From: Acanthochlamys bracteata
Lineage: Eukaryota; Streptophyta; Magnoliopsida; Pandanales; Velloziaceae
Assembly: GCA_019914995.1 (NCBI GenBank)
Contig: CM034130.1
Coordinates: forward strand, 3,534,001-3,598,000
DNA: 64,000 nt
Direction of reading: 5' to 3'
Shown here: positions 48,022-60,615 of the stretch, in pieces
Numbering within the stretch: the stretch's first letter is position 1
Layout: each line of letters starts with the position of its first letter
Notes under the pieces: model-generated
What the model was told of the DNA's origin: nothing
Databases searched by the model: none
What the model saw: the letters and a program-made list of their open reading frames with translations, nothing else
Program-made: the position numbers and the translations under genes

Positions 48022-48529
48022 TTGTAAATGCCACATGTTACCTGCTGTGATCTACATCAATGCTTATAAAGGCCGCATGCTCCATGGACTGCATCCTCAC
48101 TGTTTCCACTGCTTCTGAAGGCCCTGTTTTGTGTTTTATCTTTTGATATTTGTATATTTGATTGTATAAGCTAAAAATTATAAGCCAATTCTTTTATGCT
48201 TGCCTTTGCGCAAGATAACACAAAATTTTTTTTATCTTCTTCACACCTGCAGTTGTACTCACTGAAAGAGTGAAATATGAATGCACCTTATCATGAAATG
48301 ATATAGTGATATAACCTTATCTATTATTTCATTGACGTGGTTATTAAGACTTTTATGTATGACTCTGCTTTTTGTCGTATTTAATATGTAGGCTCTTAAT
48401 TTTCTTTGACTTAAACGAGAATTCGATTTGTCACAGGAGTTCAGATATCATTGTCTTGCTGTGTATGGCCTTCTTCAGCACTACGTTAGCATCATCTTTC
48501 TTATTGCCATGCTGTGTTAAGCTTTCATA
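48022..48529 (+). other. LIP1 3' UTR and flank
   Basis: Follows the TGA at 48019-48021. Mixed-composition sequence, no second gene. Confidence 0.4.
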
Positions 48530-49349
48530 TAAGGGTGCCAAAATGTGTGATCCGACTAAAAAATTTAATCTGAAATTGATCCATTTAAATTGAATTAAGA
48601 TGATAGTTTTGATCCGTATAAATTTATAAATTAGATTAAAATTGAACGAATTTAATCTGATTATTAAATGGTCAATTCTAAACCGATCTACCAACTCAAT
48701 TTGTCACTATAAAAAAACAACTCTTTTTCAATTTTCTTTTATTTTATAATAAAATTTTGATAATAAAAAAATTGATAATAGTAATTTATAAGTTATTATA
48801 AATTATATTATATTATAATTAATATTTACTTTCATTCTTTAATAAAAAAAATTGTAATATAAAAATTATAATATTATCGAAAGTATTGCTATGTTTATTT
48901 AATGATGAATTTAAATTTTGTAGAAAACTTTTTATCAAAACTAGCTATCTTTATCAAAATTTTTTATCGATAGTAATAAATATATTTATAATCATAAATT
49001 TCAGCTATCAAATATTTAAAAAAAAAATTTTTTTTAGAACATTCTAAAGTTTATGAGATATTAAGGAATATACATTTTGATGAATACTCACAAAATCTCT
49101 TCACAAAAGACAGCGACAATATTCATTACAATTGAGTCTCTAATTTCACTCAAATTTAAAAATATAAAAAAATAATTTTAATTATTAAATAGATCGTTCA
49201 GAATTGATCCGGTCATTAAATAGACTGAATTAGAATTGATAATTTTGATCTATATAAATTCATAAATTAAATTAGAATTGAATGAATTTGATCTAATTAC
49301 TAAATAAGTTGATTCAAAATCAATCCAACAATTCAAATTGCGATATCTA
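48530..49349. mobile_element. hAT-like non-autonomous element with a repeat at each end
   Basis: The left end TAAGGGTGCCAAAATG and the right end on the minus strand, TAGATATCGCAATTTG, are degenerate inverted termini. Separately, about 120 bp near the left end (48595-48700) recurs in direct orientation near the right end (49225-49335), sharing AATTTTGATC, ATAAATT and GAATTTnATCT blocks. No coding capacity. Confidence 0.4.
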
Positions 49350-49617
49350 TTTTGACAAGCTTCAAGCAAGCTATGCAATTCGAAATAGACACCAACCATC
49401 TATCTGTACTTCTGATAATCTTTCTCTAGCTAACAAAACACTTCAATCTTTTAGAAGGGAAGCAATCTTGTTTATTTATTCCTGAATAACATATATATTT
49501 AAAAATTCATCACCACATTATAAAAGTTATAGCTATTCACCGGAAAAGTCATCAACAGCTAAACAAGAACATTTTGGAAATATCGAACTAATGATAATTC
49601 TTTTAATGCACATTAGA

Positions 49618-50143
49618 TAGGGGTGGTAATTCGAATTCCTGGATTGGTTTCTGGTCGACACATATAATAACCGGGTAAAAATTATTCAATCCTAATCCGA
49701 CCCATTTATTTATATGGGTCAAAATTATCAAACCCTAACCCAATCTATTTATAATCGGGTCAAACTCAGATCGATCCACTTAATAATTAAAATTATTAAA
49801 ATAAAATTAATAAATATTAATTTTTAATAATAATATATAAAATTATTAATTATGATATTTTTAAAAAGAAAAATATCAATTTTGACAAATTTTATAAATT
49901 AAATAAAAATTAGTTACATTAAAATAAATTAATATATATATATATATATAAATTAAATTCAAATTTTTTGCTATTATTTTCTAATTATTAAATAATATAT
50001 ATTATATAAATAGTTAAACGGATCAATTTCGGGTCAATCCGAACCCATTTAAAATTTCGGATCATTTTCGAATCGACCCGAACCCGGCTAAGTGTTGACC
50101 CGAATTTAACTTTTTAGCGTCGGGTCGAAATTTGCCACCTCTA
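49618..50143. mobile_element. hAT-family MITE with TAGGGGTGG ends
   Basis: The left end TAGGGGTGGTAATTCGA is the inverted partner of the right end, TAGAGGTGGCAAATTTCGA on the minus strand. The flanks ACATTAGA and ATATTAGG agree at 6 of 8 positions, consistent with a worn 8-bp target duplication. TAGGGGTGGCAA-type ends and 8-bp duplications are typical of hAT elements. Subterminal GGGTCAA and CGGGTC blocks surround an AT core. No transposase. Confidence 0.7.
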
Positions 50144-50578
50144 ATATTAGGTAGCTTAATAAAAATTTTAACGTAAGAAAGTGTTATTATACAGTTAAAC
50201 TGTACATATCAAATCTTGTTGAGTGTGCTAATAAGCTTGCTTGTTGGGTATTGAATTTGATTAAACAACCACAACGGAAGGTCAGCACATGTCTCTCAAA
50301 ATCTCAATATATCACCTAACTACATGTTTTATATCCTAGTAAACTCTAGTTTATTTTTAGTAAACTCCACGGCATGCCTTTAATTATAACAACAACAAAG
50401 AAATTTGATTTTTTTTTTTTATAAATTTTTTTTGAATGAATGAGTCTCTTCAACAAACAAATAAACATGAGAATATTCTTGCATAGTTTCTTATGAAAAG
50501 CTCAGCTTGTGATTCACATGGATAGAACAACCAAACTACCCTCCTTCTAGCACTTCAATTCTCTGACTCTACAAAAAA

Positions 50579-50830
50579 CAGCCTTGAAGCTTTCAAAGTC
50601 TACACCTCTAAAGTCTACCTAACTTTAATCTTAAGGTAGTAACTAACGGATGCGCCTTCGTTAAAGATTAAGCGGATTCCAGCCATCTCTAATGGGTCCA
50701 CAGCAAGGGTAACCTTGCAAAAGCTAACCCTTATATAAGGGTCATCAGCGAACTGCATGCTTGTGACCACCCTGGAGCTACCAAAATTTCTTTGTACATA
50801 TACATGGCACAACGCTCATAAGAAAACTTT
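50579..50830. other. Unexplained less AT-rich segment with a 65-codon minus-strand frame
   Basis: A minus-strand ATG frame (50812-50615) encodes a 65-residue peptide with a mixed, protein-like composition (SMQFADDPYIRVSFCKVTLA and on, ending YYLKIKVR). The segment contains a perfect 16-bp palindrome ACCCTTATATAAGGGT (about 50725-50740). I recognise no family. It is downstream of BAG on the same strand and may belong to a 3' UTR, a short unknown gene or a non-coding RNA. Confidence 0.3.
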
Positions 50831-51358
50831 CAAGCAGACATGCAGTAACCTTTAGAATGAGCACTGCAACCGCAGGCTTCAACGACCAATTCATCAACAA
50901 ACTTAGTTTGAAATGGTATTAGTTGAACAAATACTAGTCATTACAGTAGCAACAATCATCGTCTTTCATGGACCACTCAACTTCCAAAAACAACAAGTTT
51001 AAATACTGCACTATCAGAATTGGAATCCATCTCGGAAATGAAGAAAGAAAAAACAAAAGAGTAAATCATGATCAGCTAAATGGTATCCATCCATGTTGGA
51101 ACATTATGACATGCTTTGCTATATTGGTATTCATGGATTGGGAGACGGACCACAAAGGCAGCAATCTCGCCATCATAACAAATCAATCCACTTTATGACT
51201 TTTATTGTTATTTTCTTGACAGAGTTTTAATGAAGCTATGCCCACCAAAATCTAGATATACACACAAAAGAATTGCCACAGAGGTCAAGGAGGATCGACA
51301 AGCAGGAAAAAATTGAAAAGAGAGCAAACCAGGAGCAACAATTTCAGTTCCCTATGCT

Positions 51359-53072
51359 TCAAAATAGCTCCCAATCAAACCTCGGAACTGGAGATGAAGG
51401 CACTGGGGTAGTGGGAACCACAGCTCTGCTGGAAACTGGAACAGTTGCTGTTGTTGTAGCAGCAGAGCTAGAGGGAGAGAACAAGGAATCAAAAACTTCC
51501 CAATCTGTTGTTACCACAGGCTGTTGCTGCTTTTGAGGTTGAGACTGCATCTGTAGTTGCTGTTGCTGCTTTTGAGGTTGAGACTGTGTCTGTAGTTGCT
51601 GCTGCTGTGATGAGTGTCTCTGCCGCTGTGAATGAGGTTGAGGCTTTGGAGGTTTCGGATGTTGTTGTTGCTGCGGCTGCTGCTGTGGGCTTTGCTGATT
51701 GTGCACTGAGTTCTTGACCTTGAGCATGTCGAGCTTCTCAACATACTTCTGAACTCTCCTCACCTGCAGTACAATCAATATAGCATTCCGATCAAAAGAA
51801 TATCCAATAATTAGCCCACAAGAAATGCAAAATGCCAAGATGACAATCAAAATTAAACTACATTGTTTCACGGATTATAAGTCACACCTGCATTCCCCTT
51901 TGTTGCTTTGCATCACCATCAGCAACCACAGCATCCAGCTTGACGAGCTGGTTCATCAGCTGCTCTATTAGATTCTGCAAGTCTTCATCCGCCACCTTCT
52001 TCCCCTTGTTCACAATAGCTTCTAGGGCTACGACCTGTGAACATTTATTCATTTTTGTCAGATATTTTATTATTTTATTTATTTTACAGAAAACATTTGT
52101 ATCAATTTGGACAACCCCATGAATAGCATATAACTTTACAAAGTAAGAATAGTAATACCTTGGTGGTGAGCTTGTCAACATCCGTTGCTATGCCACCAAT
52201 GGCTTTAGTAGCTTTCTCGGACTTGGCAGCATGGCGAGCTTCAAGAATGCGACGAGCTTGTGCTGTTGCATCCATCATAACAACAAGCTTAGATCCATCA
52301 CGTACGCCGGCAGTGTCAAGGTATGCAGAGGAGTTTCTCTCCTTGTCCTTATACACAATCTTCTGGTCTAGATGGTGGAGTCCGGTCCTCTCAGAAATCA
52401 GTTTCTTCAACTCTCCTGCAAACCAACATTTCACCAGATATGTAAATCTTCCTTCTCCTCAATCATCATCGCCAAATACCTGAAAAGCTAAAATTCGTAG
52501 GATGGCTGCCAAGAACTTCATATTTCACACAACTCTTACTAGCAAGCCAAAATACCAAAACACCCAAAAAAATCAAATTGCTAGGTGAATGCCGACGGTT
52601 TAGTAGTTCAGGAAACAACTTTCTAGCAAGCAAACTCATCAGATTATGAAAACACCAAATAACACACAAAAGTTCGTTCCATTACTAAATCAGAAAAAAC
52701 TATTAGAACAATCAAGAATGCTATTTAACACGAAACTACTTTAAGCAATAAACACTCACCATCTATTCTCAACTAACTGACACATAAGCAGATTGATAAA
52801 ATACCAGCTATTACTATTTTAACTACGACAAGAGCAAGTAGTAGCTATAATGAGTTACCGAATGTAGCTTGGGAGCTTAGGTAGATCTCATGATAGACAG
52901 CTCCATGCTTGACCTTGACACGGATTGTCGGGACCGGTGGACCTGCGGGAGCTCCGTCCTCGCCGGCGTTTCTCTTCTGAACAAGCATTCCTCCTGGCCG
53001 GACCTCCCACTCCGACGTCTTCTCTTCCATCTCTGCCGCCGGCGGCGAATTTTTTGTCCTCATCCGCATCAT
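51359..53072 (-). CDS. BAG1: BAG-family co-chaperone (BAG1 type) with glutamine-rich tail
   Basis: Exons 53072-52859, 52415-52159, 52034-51888 and 51763-51359 join in phase to 340 residues (Arabidopsis BAG1 is about 342). The N-terminus MMRMRTKNSPP and EVRPGGMLVQKRN are typical of plant BAG1-4. A ubiquitin-like domain covers about 48-125 (TIRVKVKHG, LKKLISERTGL, QKIVYKDKER, DGSKLVVMMD). The BAG domain lies at about 140-225 (KAIGGIATDVDKLTTKV, LIEQLMNQLVKLD, RRVQKYVEKLDMLK). The last exon adds a Gln/Pro/Ser-rich tail with a 13-residue repeat and ends RFDWELF. Known: the BAG domain binds the Hsp70 ATPase domain as a nucleotide-exchange factor, and the ubiquitin-like domain can link to the proteasome. 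BAG1-4 could be confused; BAG1 fits the length best. Confidence 0.92.
51521..51598 (-). repeat. In-frame 39-bp minisatellite in the BAG Gln-rich tail
   Basis: Two direct copies (51521-51559 and 51560-51598) differ by two adjacent bases (CTGCATCTG against CTGTGTCTG). They encode two units of a 13-residue Gln-rich motif containing QSQPQKQQQ. Being a multiple of three, gain or loss of a unit keeps the frame. Confidence 0.9.
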
Positions 53073-53640
53073 CTCTTCTTATACTCTTCACCAAATTTCT
53101 CAGCAAAATCCAAACAACAGTTAATAAAGAGGAAGATTCTTCTCTTCTCTGAAAAGTTAAAACAGAAGCAGCATTCCAGACAGTAGCGGTGATTTCAGCG
53201 GAGTAATATTGTCTTCTTTTATCTTGGCTTCTGCTTGGAAAAATTAGATCTTTGAGAAATTTGAGAGCTGATAAGATCTAAATTAAGCAAGCAGTAGCGT
53301 TTCTTGGTCTCTAAAAGCAGTGCCGACCCAAAACTCTCTTTGTTCTTGCTGGTGGTTTGAGGTATGGAAAGATTGGATCTTTCAGAAATTTGAAGCAGCA
53401 AGATTGAATTTGGAGAGTGACCAAGATCTATTGGGCGAAAAACAAACTGATTAAAATGCAAGAACAAAAACAGAATCGATTAACAGACAATCTTGGTAGC
53501 TTCTAGCGTTGGGCTTTCTTTCTCTCTATTCTGTACTATTATTGTGTTTATTTGTTTTCCTTTTTCTTTTGTAGTTAGAGAGAAAACAAAAAGAGAGAGA
53601 GAGAGCCGAGGAGGCCAACACAAGCAAAGGAATGGAAGTT
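53073..53640 (-). promoter_or_regulatory. Leader and promoter of the BAG gene, with a GA/CT tract
   Basis: On the gene strand this region is CT-rich. The GAGAGAGAGAGAG tract near 53596-53608 is a CT microsatellite of the type often seen in plant core promoters and 5' UTRs. The transcription start is not resolved. Short frames across 52888-53467 are shadows or chance. Confidence 0.4.
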
Positions 53641-54560
53641 AGAGAGATTTATACTTATTTAACAACATGAAATAAAATTAATAATTAAAGATTAAAATTA
53701 AGATCAATAGAAAGATAGAAAGAAAGAAACCCACCACCAAGATAATCATCAATCAATTTATGCAAGCAAATATGTAGACATCGTAATAAATCTATCTACC
53801 AACCAAATAAATATAAATAAATGAAAAAATGAAAGAAAAAAAAAAGAAAACAAAAAGGATGATGAAGACTTTGGCTTGTGTTTCAAATCATCTTGCAATC
53901 ACAAACTAATCAAACAATAATAGTGACCCATAATACCAAAAAACAACCAAATAAATTAAAAACGAATTACTGCTGTCTAGCAAGATTATTTTGATTCTGA
54001 TATACAGTTTATATACATGTTCGACTGATTAATTTTAAAATTACAAAATGATTACTTATTAATCAGAATAGATATAAAATTTTAGAAAAGAAGAATAAAA
54101 TCTCTTTCGCTACTTTTCTTCCGTTTACATAAGAGATTTAAAAACTTCCTAAAAGAAATTTGAGCAGCCTATTATAGTTTCAAATAAAAACGAAGAACGT
54201 AAAACTTTTTACCGACAAAAAAACTATTTTATGGACGATTTTATCCTTGTCGGGATAGCCTGTTAAAATGACAGTTTGTCCAGTTTTTTCTAATTGTGGC
54301 ATAAGTGAAATATTATTTAATAAGTTAGCCTATTGTAAAGACAGTTTAAGAGACAAAATTGATTGTAGACCCCACCAGAGCACCAGTCGAACAAATGCCA
54401 GCTGTTCGAACACCAACGCCCTCGGTCTATTGAATTTGAGATTTAACAGAAAATTCTGAAAACAAAGAACATAATTACATATTAATTTTCTTTAGAAACA
54501 AAAAAATTCTTATAAATGACTCATGGTAAATTTTTCTCGTAAAATAGAGATAAAAATATG
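53641..54560. other. Intergenic spacer
   Basis: AT-rich with no gene or RNA that I can support. Confidence 0.35.
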
Positions 54561-54768
54561 ACGCGTTTGGCATTGCTCAACTCAAAAATAATTTTATATT
54601 TTATATTTTTAATATAATTTTTATAAATATTTATTTAAAATTTTAAAAAATATAAAAAAATTTTATATAATAATATTTTTTTATTATATATTTTTATAAT
54701 TTTTAAATAAAAAATAAAATATTTTTATTTAAAAAAATTTCTATATTAAAAACACTCCGAAACGCTTC
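54561..54768. repeat. AT-rich MITE, CGTTTG-end family, copy 7
   Basis: The left end ACGCGTTTGGCATTGCTCAA pairs with the right end on the minus strand, GAAGCGTTTCGGAGTGTTTT. The interior is nearly pure A/T. Confidence 0.55.
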
Positions 54769-55162
54769 ATAAAAAACTCTAGCCCAAAATAGCTACTATA
54801 TGGAATAAAAGGAACTTTTTTCCTCTAGTAAAACATGTTTTTGAAAAATATGAACAAGTTATTGATAATGTGCTTATAATAAGAATCTGTATATTAGTTG
54901 TTCGAAATTTATTTTTAAAACATAATAAAATTTAATTTTAGATACAATTTTAATATAACTAAATATATAATTGTACTTTATTTTTAAATTTATGTTTAAG
55001 AATTTTTTACGAACTTATTTCTTAAACGAAGCACGTTTGTCACCGATGTAGTCAATTATATTAATTTTTTATTTTTTAATTTGAACCAAGATAGTACGCA
55101 GTTCAGGTAATTATTAGAATACAAACTGTGAATAAAAGTTTAGCTAGTTACCGTCGTGAAAG

Positions 55163-55420
55163 CCTATTTGGTGTGTGAGAGTATTTTTAAAATAAAATTT
55201 TTTTAAATAAAGAATATTTTTATTTTTTTTGAAATTAATTTTATTTTCTTTTATTTTAAAAAAATAATAATAATATGTAATAAAAAATCTCACTACGTAG
55301 AATTTTTTTATACGATGTAAATTTTTACATAAACTTTTTAAATACTTATAAAAAATATATTAAAAAATATAACATAAAAAATTAAAAAACTATTTTTGAA
55401 GTAAGCAATATCAAACGCCC
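55163..55420. repeat. AT-rich MITE, CGTTTG-end family, copy 8
   Basis: The right end on the minus strand is GGGCGTTTGATATTGCTTAC. The left end CCTATTTGGTGTGTGAGAGT is its diverged partner. The A/T-only interior matches the other copies. Confidence 0.5.
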
Positions 55421-58400
55421 AACATGAAAAATTACTATTCTTAAGTTTTTACAATATCTTGTGAATCTTAGCTAATGAAAAAATATTTGTAAATAGATAA
55501 AATATTGATATGTTATTTAAATTAACTTATATAATAAAATTGGAAATGCATACTATTTTGTGGTAGCATTTTTTCATTTTTACATATTTGTATGACTAAA
55601 TTAATTTTAAAGAGATGAAAGTTGTACGATGAATTTAGAATTTTTTTAAAAACTAATTGATAATGAAGAAAAAAAAAAAAGTCTTTTTGAATATTATCTT
55701 AAAATTTAAAACTGATAAATGATATGCGACTAAAGCTCTTTAAAACCTACATTTGAACGGAGCGGTTTAAAAAAAATAAATCGAATATGCTATATGTTTT
55801 GAAATAAAGCAGATTATTTGTCTTAAAATAAAACGGACTATTATACTTGGATAAAGCATATTATCTGCTCTAAAGTTAATCGCTATGAAAGTTTTGAAAT
55901 ATAGTTGACTTGTTTTGAAATAAAATGAATTATGACAGTCTTTAATTAAATAGATAATAAAATTTAATTTAGCTCATTTTCTGGCCGGTTTAGCTCAACC
56001 TGCTATAATATTATGAAACAAAATTAAAATTTTCTTTAAAATCAATTAATAGTAAAAAGAGTGAGTTTAAATTTTTATAAATATCATGTTATAGATATTG
56101 ATAAACAACGTGGGAATCATGAGACTAACTCAAATCTTATTTTTGTTTAGTAATAATAACATTCCTTTTATCAAAAAAGTATAAAGACTTCACAAAATAA
56201 TCTAAAATTATAACGAAGTAGTACTTCTATATACTTTTAGATATCGTTTGGTGTTGCAGAAAATAAAATACTTTTCTGAAAAAAATTTCTTAATAGGTCT
56301 TCTCGAAAAATAAGTTTTTATAACGTAGAAAATAATTAAAATTATATACATATAAGTTTAATGACGTGCAAGTTATTCATAGTTTTCTAAATTTCTAAAA
56401 TATGTTTAAGTTGTTTCTATTTTGGTGGAATTAGGGTGCGTTTTTGGAAAGGAGACAAAATGCAACTCCAAAGTCCAAACAACCACTTAAATTAATAGTT
56501 TTCGAAGCAATCAACATGATACCCTTTTTTTTTTCTTCTAATAAATGCTATAATCTATTTAAAGATTTTTAATTGAGAATGTTTTTCAAACATACCTGAA
56601 GTTCATTAGATTTGTTTCTGGTAACTATAGCTTCATATAATATGGGTATCGTGCCTCTTACATGTCATTCATTTTGTCAAGCACGATTAACTTTGCAACT
56701 TCATTTCTATTAATAGCTCTTCTTTGAAAATTAGTTTACATGAACAAAATTTTAGACATGGAGCATTAGTTCTCTAGCAACTTTGCCTAGCAAACAAGTT
56801 TTTATACAATACTTATTTGTGTGGTCATTTAATCTGTAGCAACTCTAATAATGATCAATGATGATGATTTCTAATTCAAGGTCAATGAAACTAATAATCA
56901 TGGACTTTAGGGACCATTAAAACTGCATCAAACCCACATTGGTCTTCTTTAATTTTGTAGGGATGGATTCCAAACTCCTAAGAATTAGCATCTCCTATAT
57001 ATAAATATATATTTATTTTAGTACTCAATCAATCAATGTAAAATTATTAAAAAGTATGGCTTATTAAGCCACCAAATTAGAGCCCAACTAAGCCTAACAC
57101 GAGGCGACTTATTAAACCTACCTCCAAATTAGTTAATTCATTTCTTACTTGAACAGTACTATACATCTATGCTACTAATACGAATCTAATCTATCAAATT
57201 AGTCCGTATTTCATTCAAAGTCATTCGGACTTTCATGCTACTATATTGGGCCCATTCTAATTTGGAGGCCCAACAAATTTGATACCTTGCGTATACTTTA
57301 ATTATTATTTTTCTTATTTGAACTTTATAAATATGTATTAGTGTTACCAATTTTTTCATGTCTGAATTTTATTGCTCATGTTTTAATTCATAGGACCACA
57401 TAGTTCCTGCTTCCTATATATAAGGGTCAAATAAAGTGATTATTCAATGATATTATTCATGATCATTTTCAACAACATTGTGCGATACATTAATTTTTTC
57501 ATTATTAACTTTTATCTCACTATTTACAGTGATTGATGCATAAATACTTTGAATTCATATATCCATATTTTTCCTATCTTTAAGAGTAGCCGCATCAAAA
57601 GATTTCATGCCTTTCTGTAAAGAACATTAAGTCATATTACAAAAAAGTTTTCAATCTTTTATAGAGAAAGAGAAACAGAGATTTTGATTTTGTCATTTAC
57701 GTTGGTCTGTCTCCTTCGCTCTCATAGCTACTACTACTTCCATCCTCATTTGCTTTCAATTATCTACAAAACCAAATCCACGCAAAGAATCTTTCAAAAA
57801 CTTCTTTTGAAAAAACTCGAAACAATTAGAAAGAAAGAATCAAACCAGAAACAAATTTCGTTTGGTGGAGGTTATGCGATCCTCATCATAGACAATTCTA
57901 CCATTTAAATTAATCGCCATCTCCGCCACTACTGTAGCTTCATTTATATCGCATCATAAACTGACTTGTAATACAAAATTATCTCTTGATTTAATATAGG
58001 GATCGTATATATACGACTCAACAAGTTGGAATTGAACTTGAAACCATCAACTAGTATGTAAAGTTTTGAGGCAAGTTGTTACGAGAGTTGAAGGCATAAT
58101 TTTTACGTGCATGATGAAATTTGAGAAGAAGAAAAAAAAATAATACAGAAGAAAAAAGCAAAATGTGCAACAACCATTTTAGGAATTATGGTCAAGAACA
58201 GGCACACCAATTATTATTAATAGTTATACTATTATTTGATAATGATAAGTCTCTTGTATGGATGGAAGGTAATAGCAATGATTTTGTACTGAAAATTAAT
58301 AATTGAGTATAAATTAGATAATGATTTCTTCTATGATTTCTGAAATACAATAATTGTGAGAATAATGTTAGCAAACCAAAAGTTAAATCACAAAAATTTA

Positions 58401-60250
58401 TGTTAGTAAGACAAACGAATTTGAACTCGATCTATATATATATATATATATATAGCATAGATTATGGAGTAATGCTAGTTCAGATTCGCAACTTTTTCGT
58501 TTTATCTGAGTTGGTGGATTTATAGATTGAGTTCCTATTGCGCAGAAACTTTATCGATTAGAATTAACGTATAAAATTTAAGTTAAAAAAGTTTGATATG
58601 GAAAAAAAAGTACGAAACTTTGAGGATTAATAATGCTGTTAGCTAGTGAGTAACAACCAACATTTCATTTCAAGATCTTGATGTTCTGTCTTTTTCAATT
58701 GTTTAAAACCATAAAAAAAAATGGTCCAATAACACCTGTCAAAGAATTACATTATTAAATAAATGTTCACTGGTTAATTACTCAAGCATTAAAGTTTCAG
58801 ACGGAAGGTTTTGCAGAAATTTGTTCGCCATTTTACTGCTGATCAATCAAGCTGTGTACTATGAACATGTAGATAGATAGAGATATTCATGTTTTGCATG
58901 TGATGTGCATATATAGATCCTGATCTCTCAAACTTGCGAAGAGATAATAATATTTTCAACAGCTACTTAAAACATGAACATCTCCTCAACCAATACTTGA
59001 TCAAGATCTAAAGATTATAATGAACACCCACAACTAACTTTTGAGACACATCTTGTTTTATGCTTTTTCTCAGTCTGGGAACATATGATTTCTGCCATCT
59101 TAAATGCTTAACCATCACAGTTATTGCTGAATGTTGAAGTAATTTATCTTTGCTTGTTTTAATTTTTAATTTTCTATTAAGCAATGTTTTTCTGCAGATG
59201 TTGGTGGCAGGTTTTTTTCTTTTTCTTTTTTGGCTTCAGCTTACTTTCTACCTTGTGTAAGAAGTTGAGATCAGTCATTGTGCATTATGTTGGCTGAATG
59301 CCATTCTAGAAATTTGCTTCATTTTTTCTTGATATGATTCAGATAAGATGTCAACATTCATATCTATATGGTATTAGAATTTTGAACCTATGTGAAAGAA
59401 CTTCTAAATCCGAAACTTTAATAAAATGGTTAGTGTTTAATATGTTTTATGCTAACGCATAATGTTTTCACCTTGTGTAAACTTTGAAACTTCACGAATA
59501 AATTAAGTGCTAACTTTAACTTTGTTGCTTAGAAGATTTAAAATTAAGTTTTTAAGTAGACAGTATTCTTATGTATAAATCCTTATTCTAATAGTTAGTT
59601 ACCTTTTTTAATTGCAGCCGCATTACATGAAGCAGTAGTATCTTAATTTCAAGAGAAACACCTACACTTGAGAATATTAGTAGTGCATACTGAAGGAAAA
59701 TCATGCACAAATGCACGTCTATCCTGTAACCATGTTCTACTGTCTATGGAAGTTACAGTGCCAAATGGGAAAAATAAGCAACAGCACAACTCACTACCCA
59801 AGTTTGTAATCATCGGATAAGGAATTCATATGTCCCATATGTATAGCAACCTTCACATCTAAGAATTGGCTCTATGTTAAGAATTGTAGTTAGAGAACTG
59901 GTACACTATGAATTATCAGTAAAAAAGGAATGAATTTTATAACATGATAATTTACACCTGCTAATGTATATGCATATGCAGCATATAGGAAGGCAAATTG
60001 CACACTGTAGACCAGTTATATAAACCTAGCACTCCATCTTTCTTGTGTACTCCTTGGTTAAAGAGTTTTAAGAGTCATTTGGAAATGCTCTAAATTGATG
60101 TTTCAAGGTCCACCCCCTAAGTTGTAAGACCAGAAGCCTACATTGAGGGGGCAGGGTAAAGACTATTTTTCCCACTCACTATCTCACCAGACCTCCTACT
60201 AGATGAACGAACTCGTATATAGTTCCACAAAGTAATTAACTAAAAGGAAA
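55421..60250. other. Long AT-rich intergenic region
   Basis: About 4.8 kb without a convincing gene. Short frames (57684-57908, 58121-58306) have neither domain nor splice support. A TA microsatellite lies at 58432-58454. The segment 56880-57290 has GGCCCA/TGGGCC-type motifs (for example near 57248) but no exon beside it. The end of this stretch approaches the 3' UTR of the LPLAT gene. Confidence 0.35.
58432..58454. repeat. (TA)n microsatellite
   Basis: Uninterrupted alternating T-A run of about 23 bp. Confidence 0.85.
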
Positions 60251-60615
60251 CAAATAGCAAAGGCTGGATGCAAAAACATTTTTGTTTTAAGATAATACAA
60301 CAACACGTACAAGCTTTGGATCTCAAACAATCGTCATACAAATTTTGGCTACAAGACAAATCATCATCTTCCAGTTCAGAAGATACAACTGTCTCACATT
60401 TATCCTAGTAATATAACAATAGAAACATAAATATAACATACGACAGAGATTAGAGGTTGCAATAGAAAAAAGGCTATCGTATAAGTGCTGGTGTAAAACC
60501 CTCCCTTCTGATTCAGCATATCTTTAAGGCCTACCCCAAAATAAGTGCAAAAAGTGACACGCAACTTCATCACATCAATTGAGAGCAAAAAGTAACTGCC
60601 ATCACCAGTGTCTAT

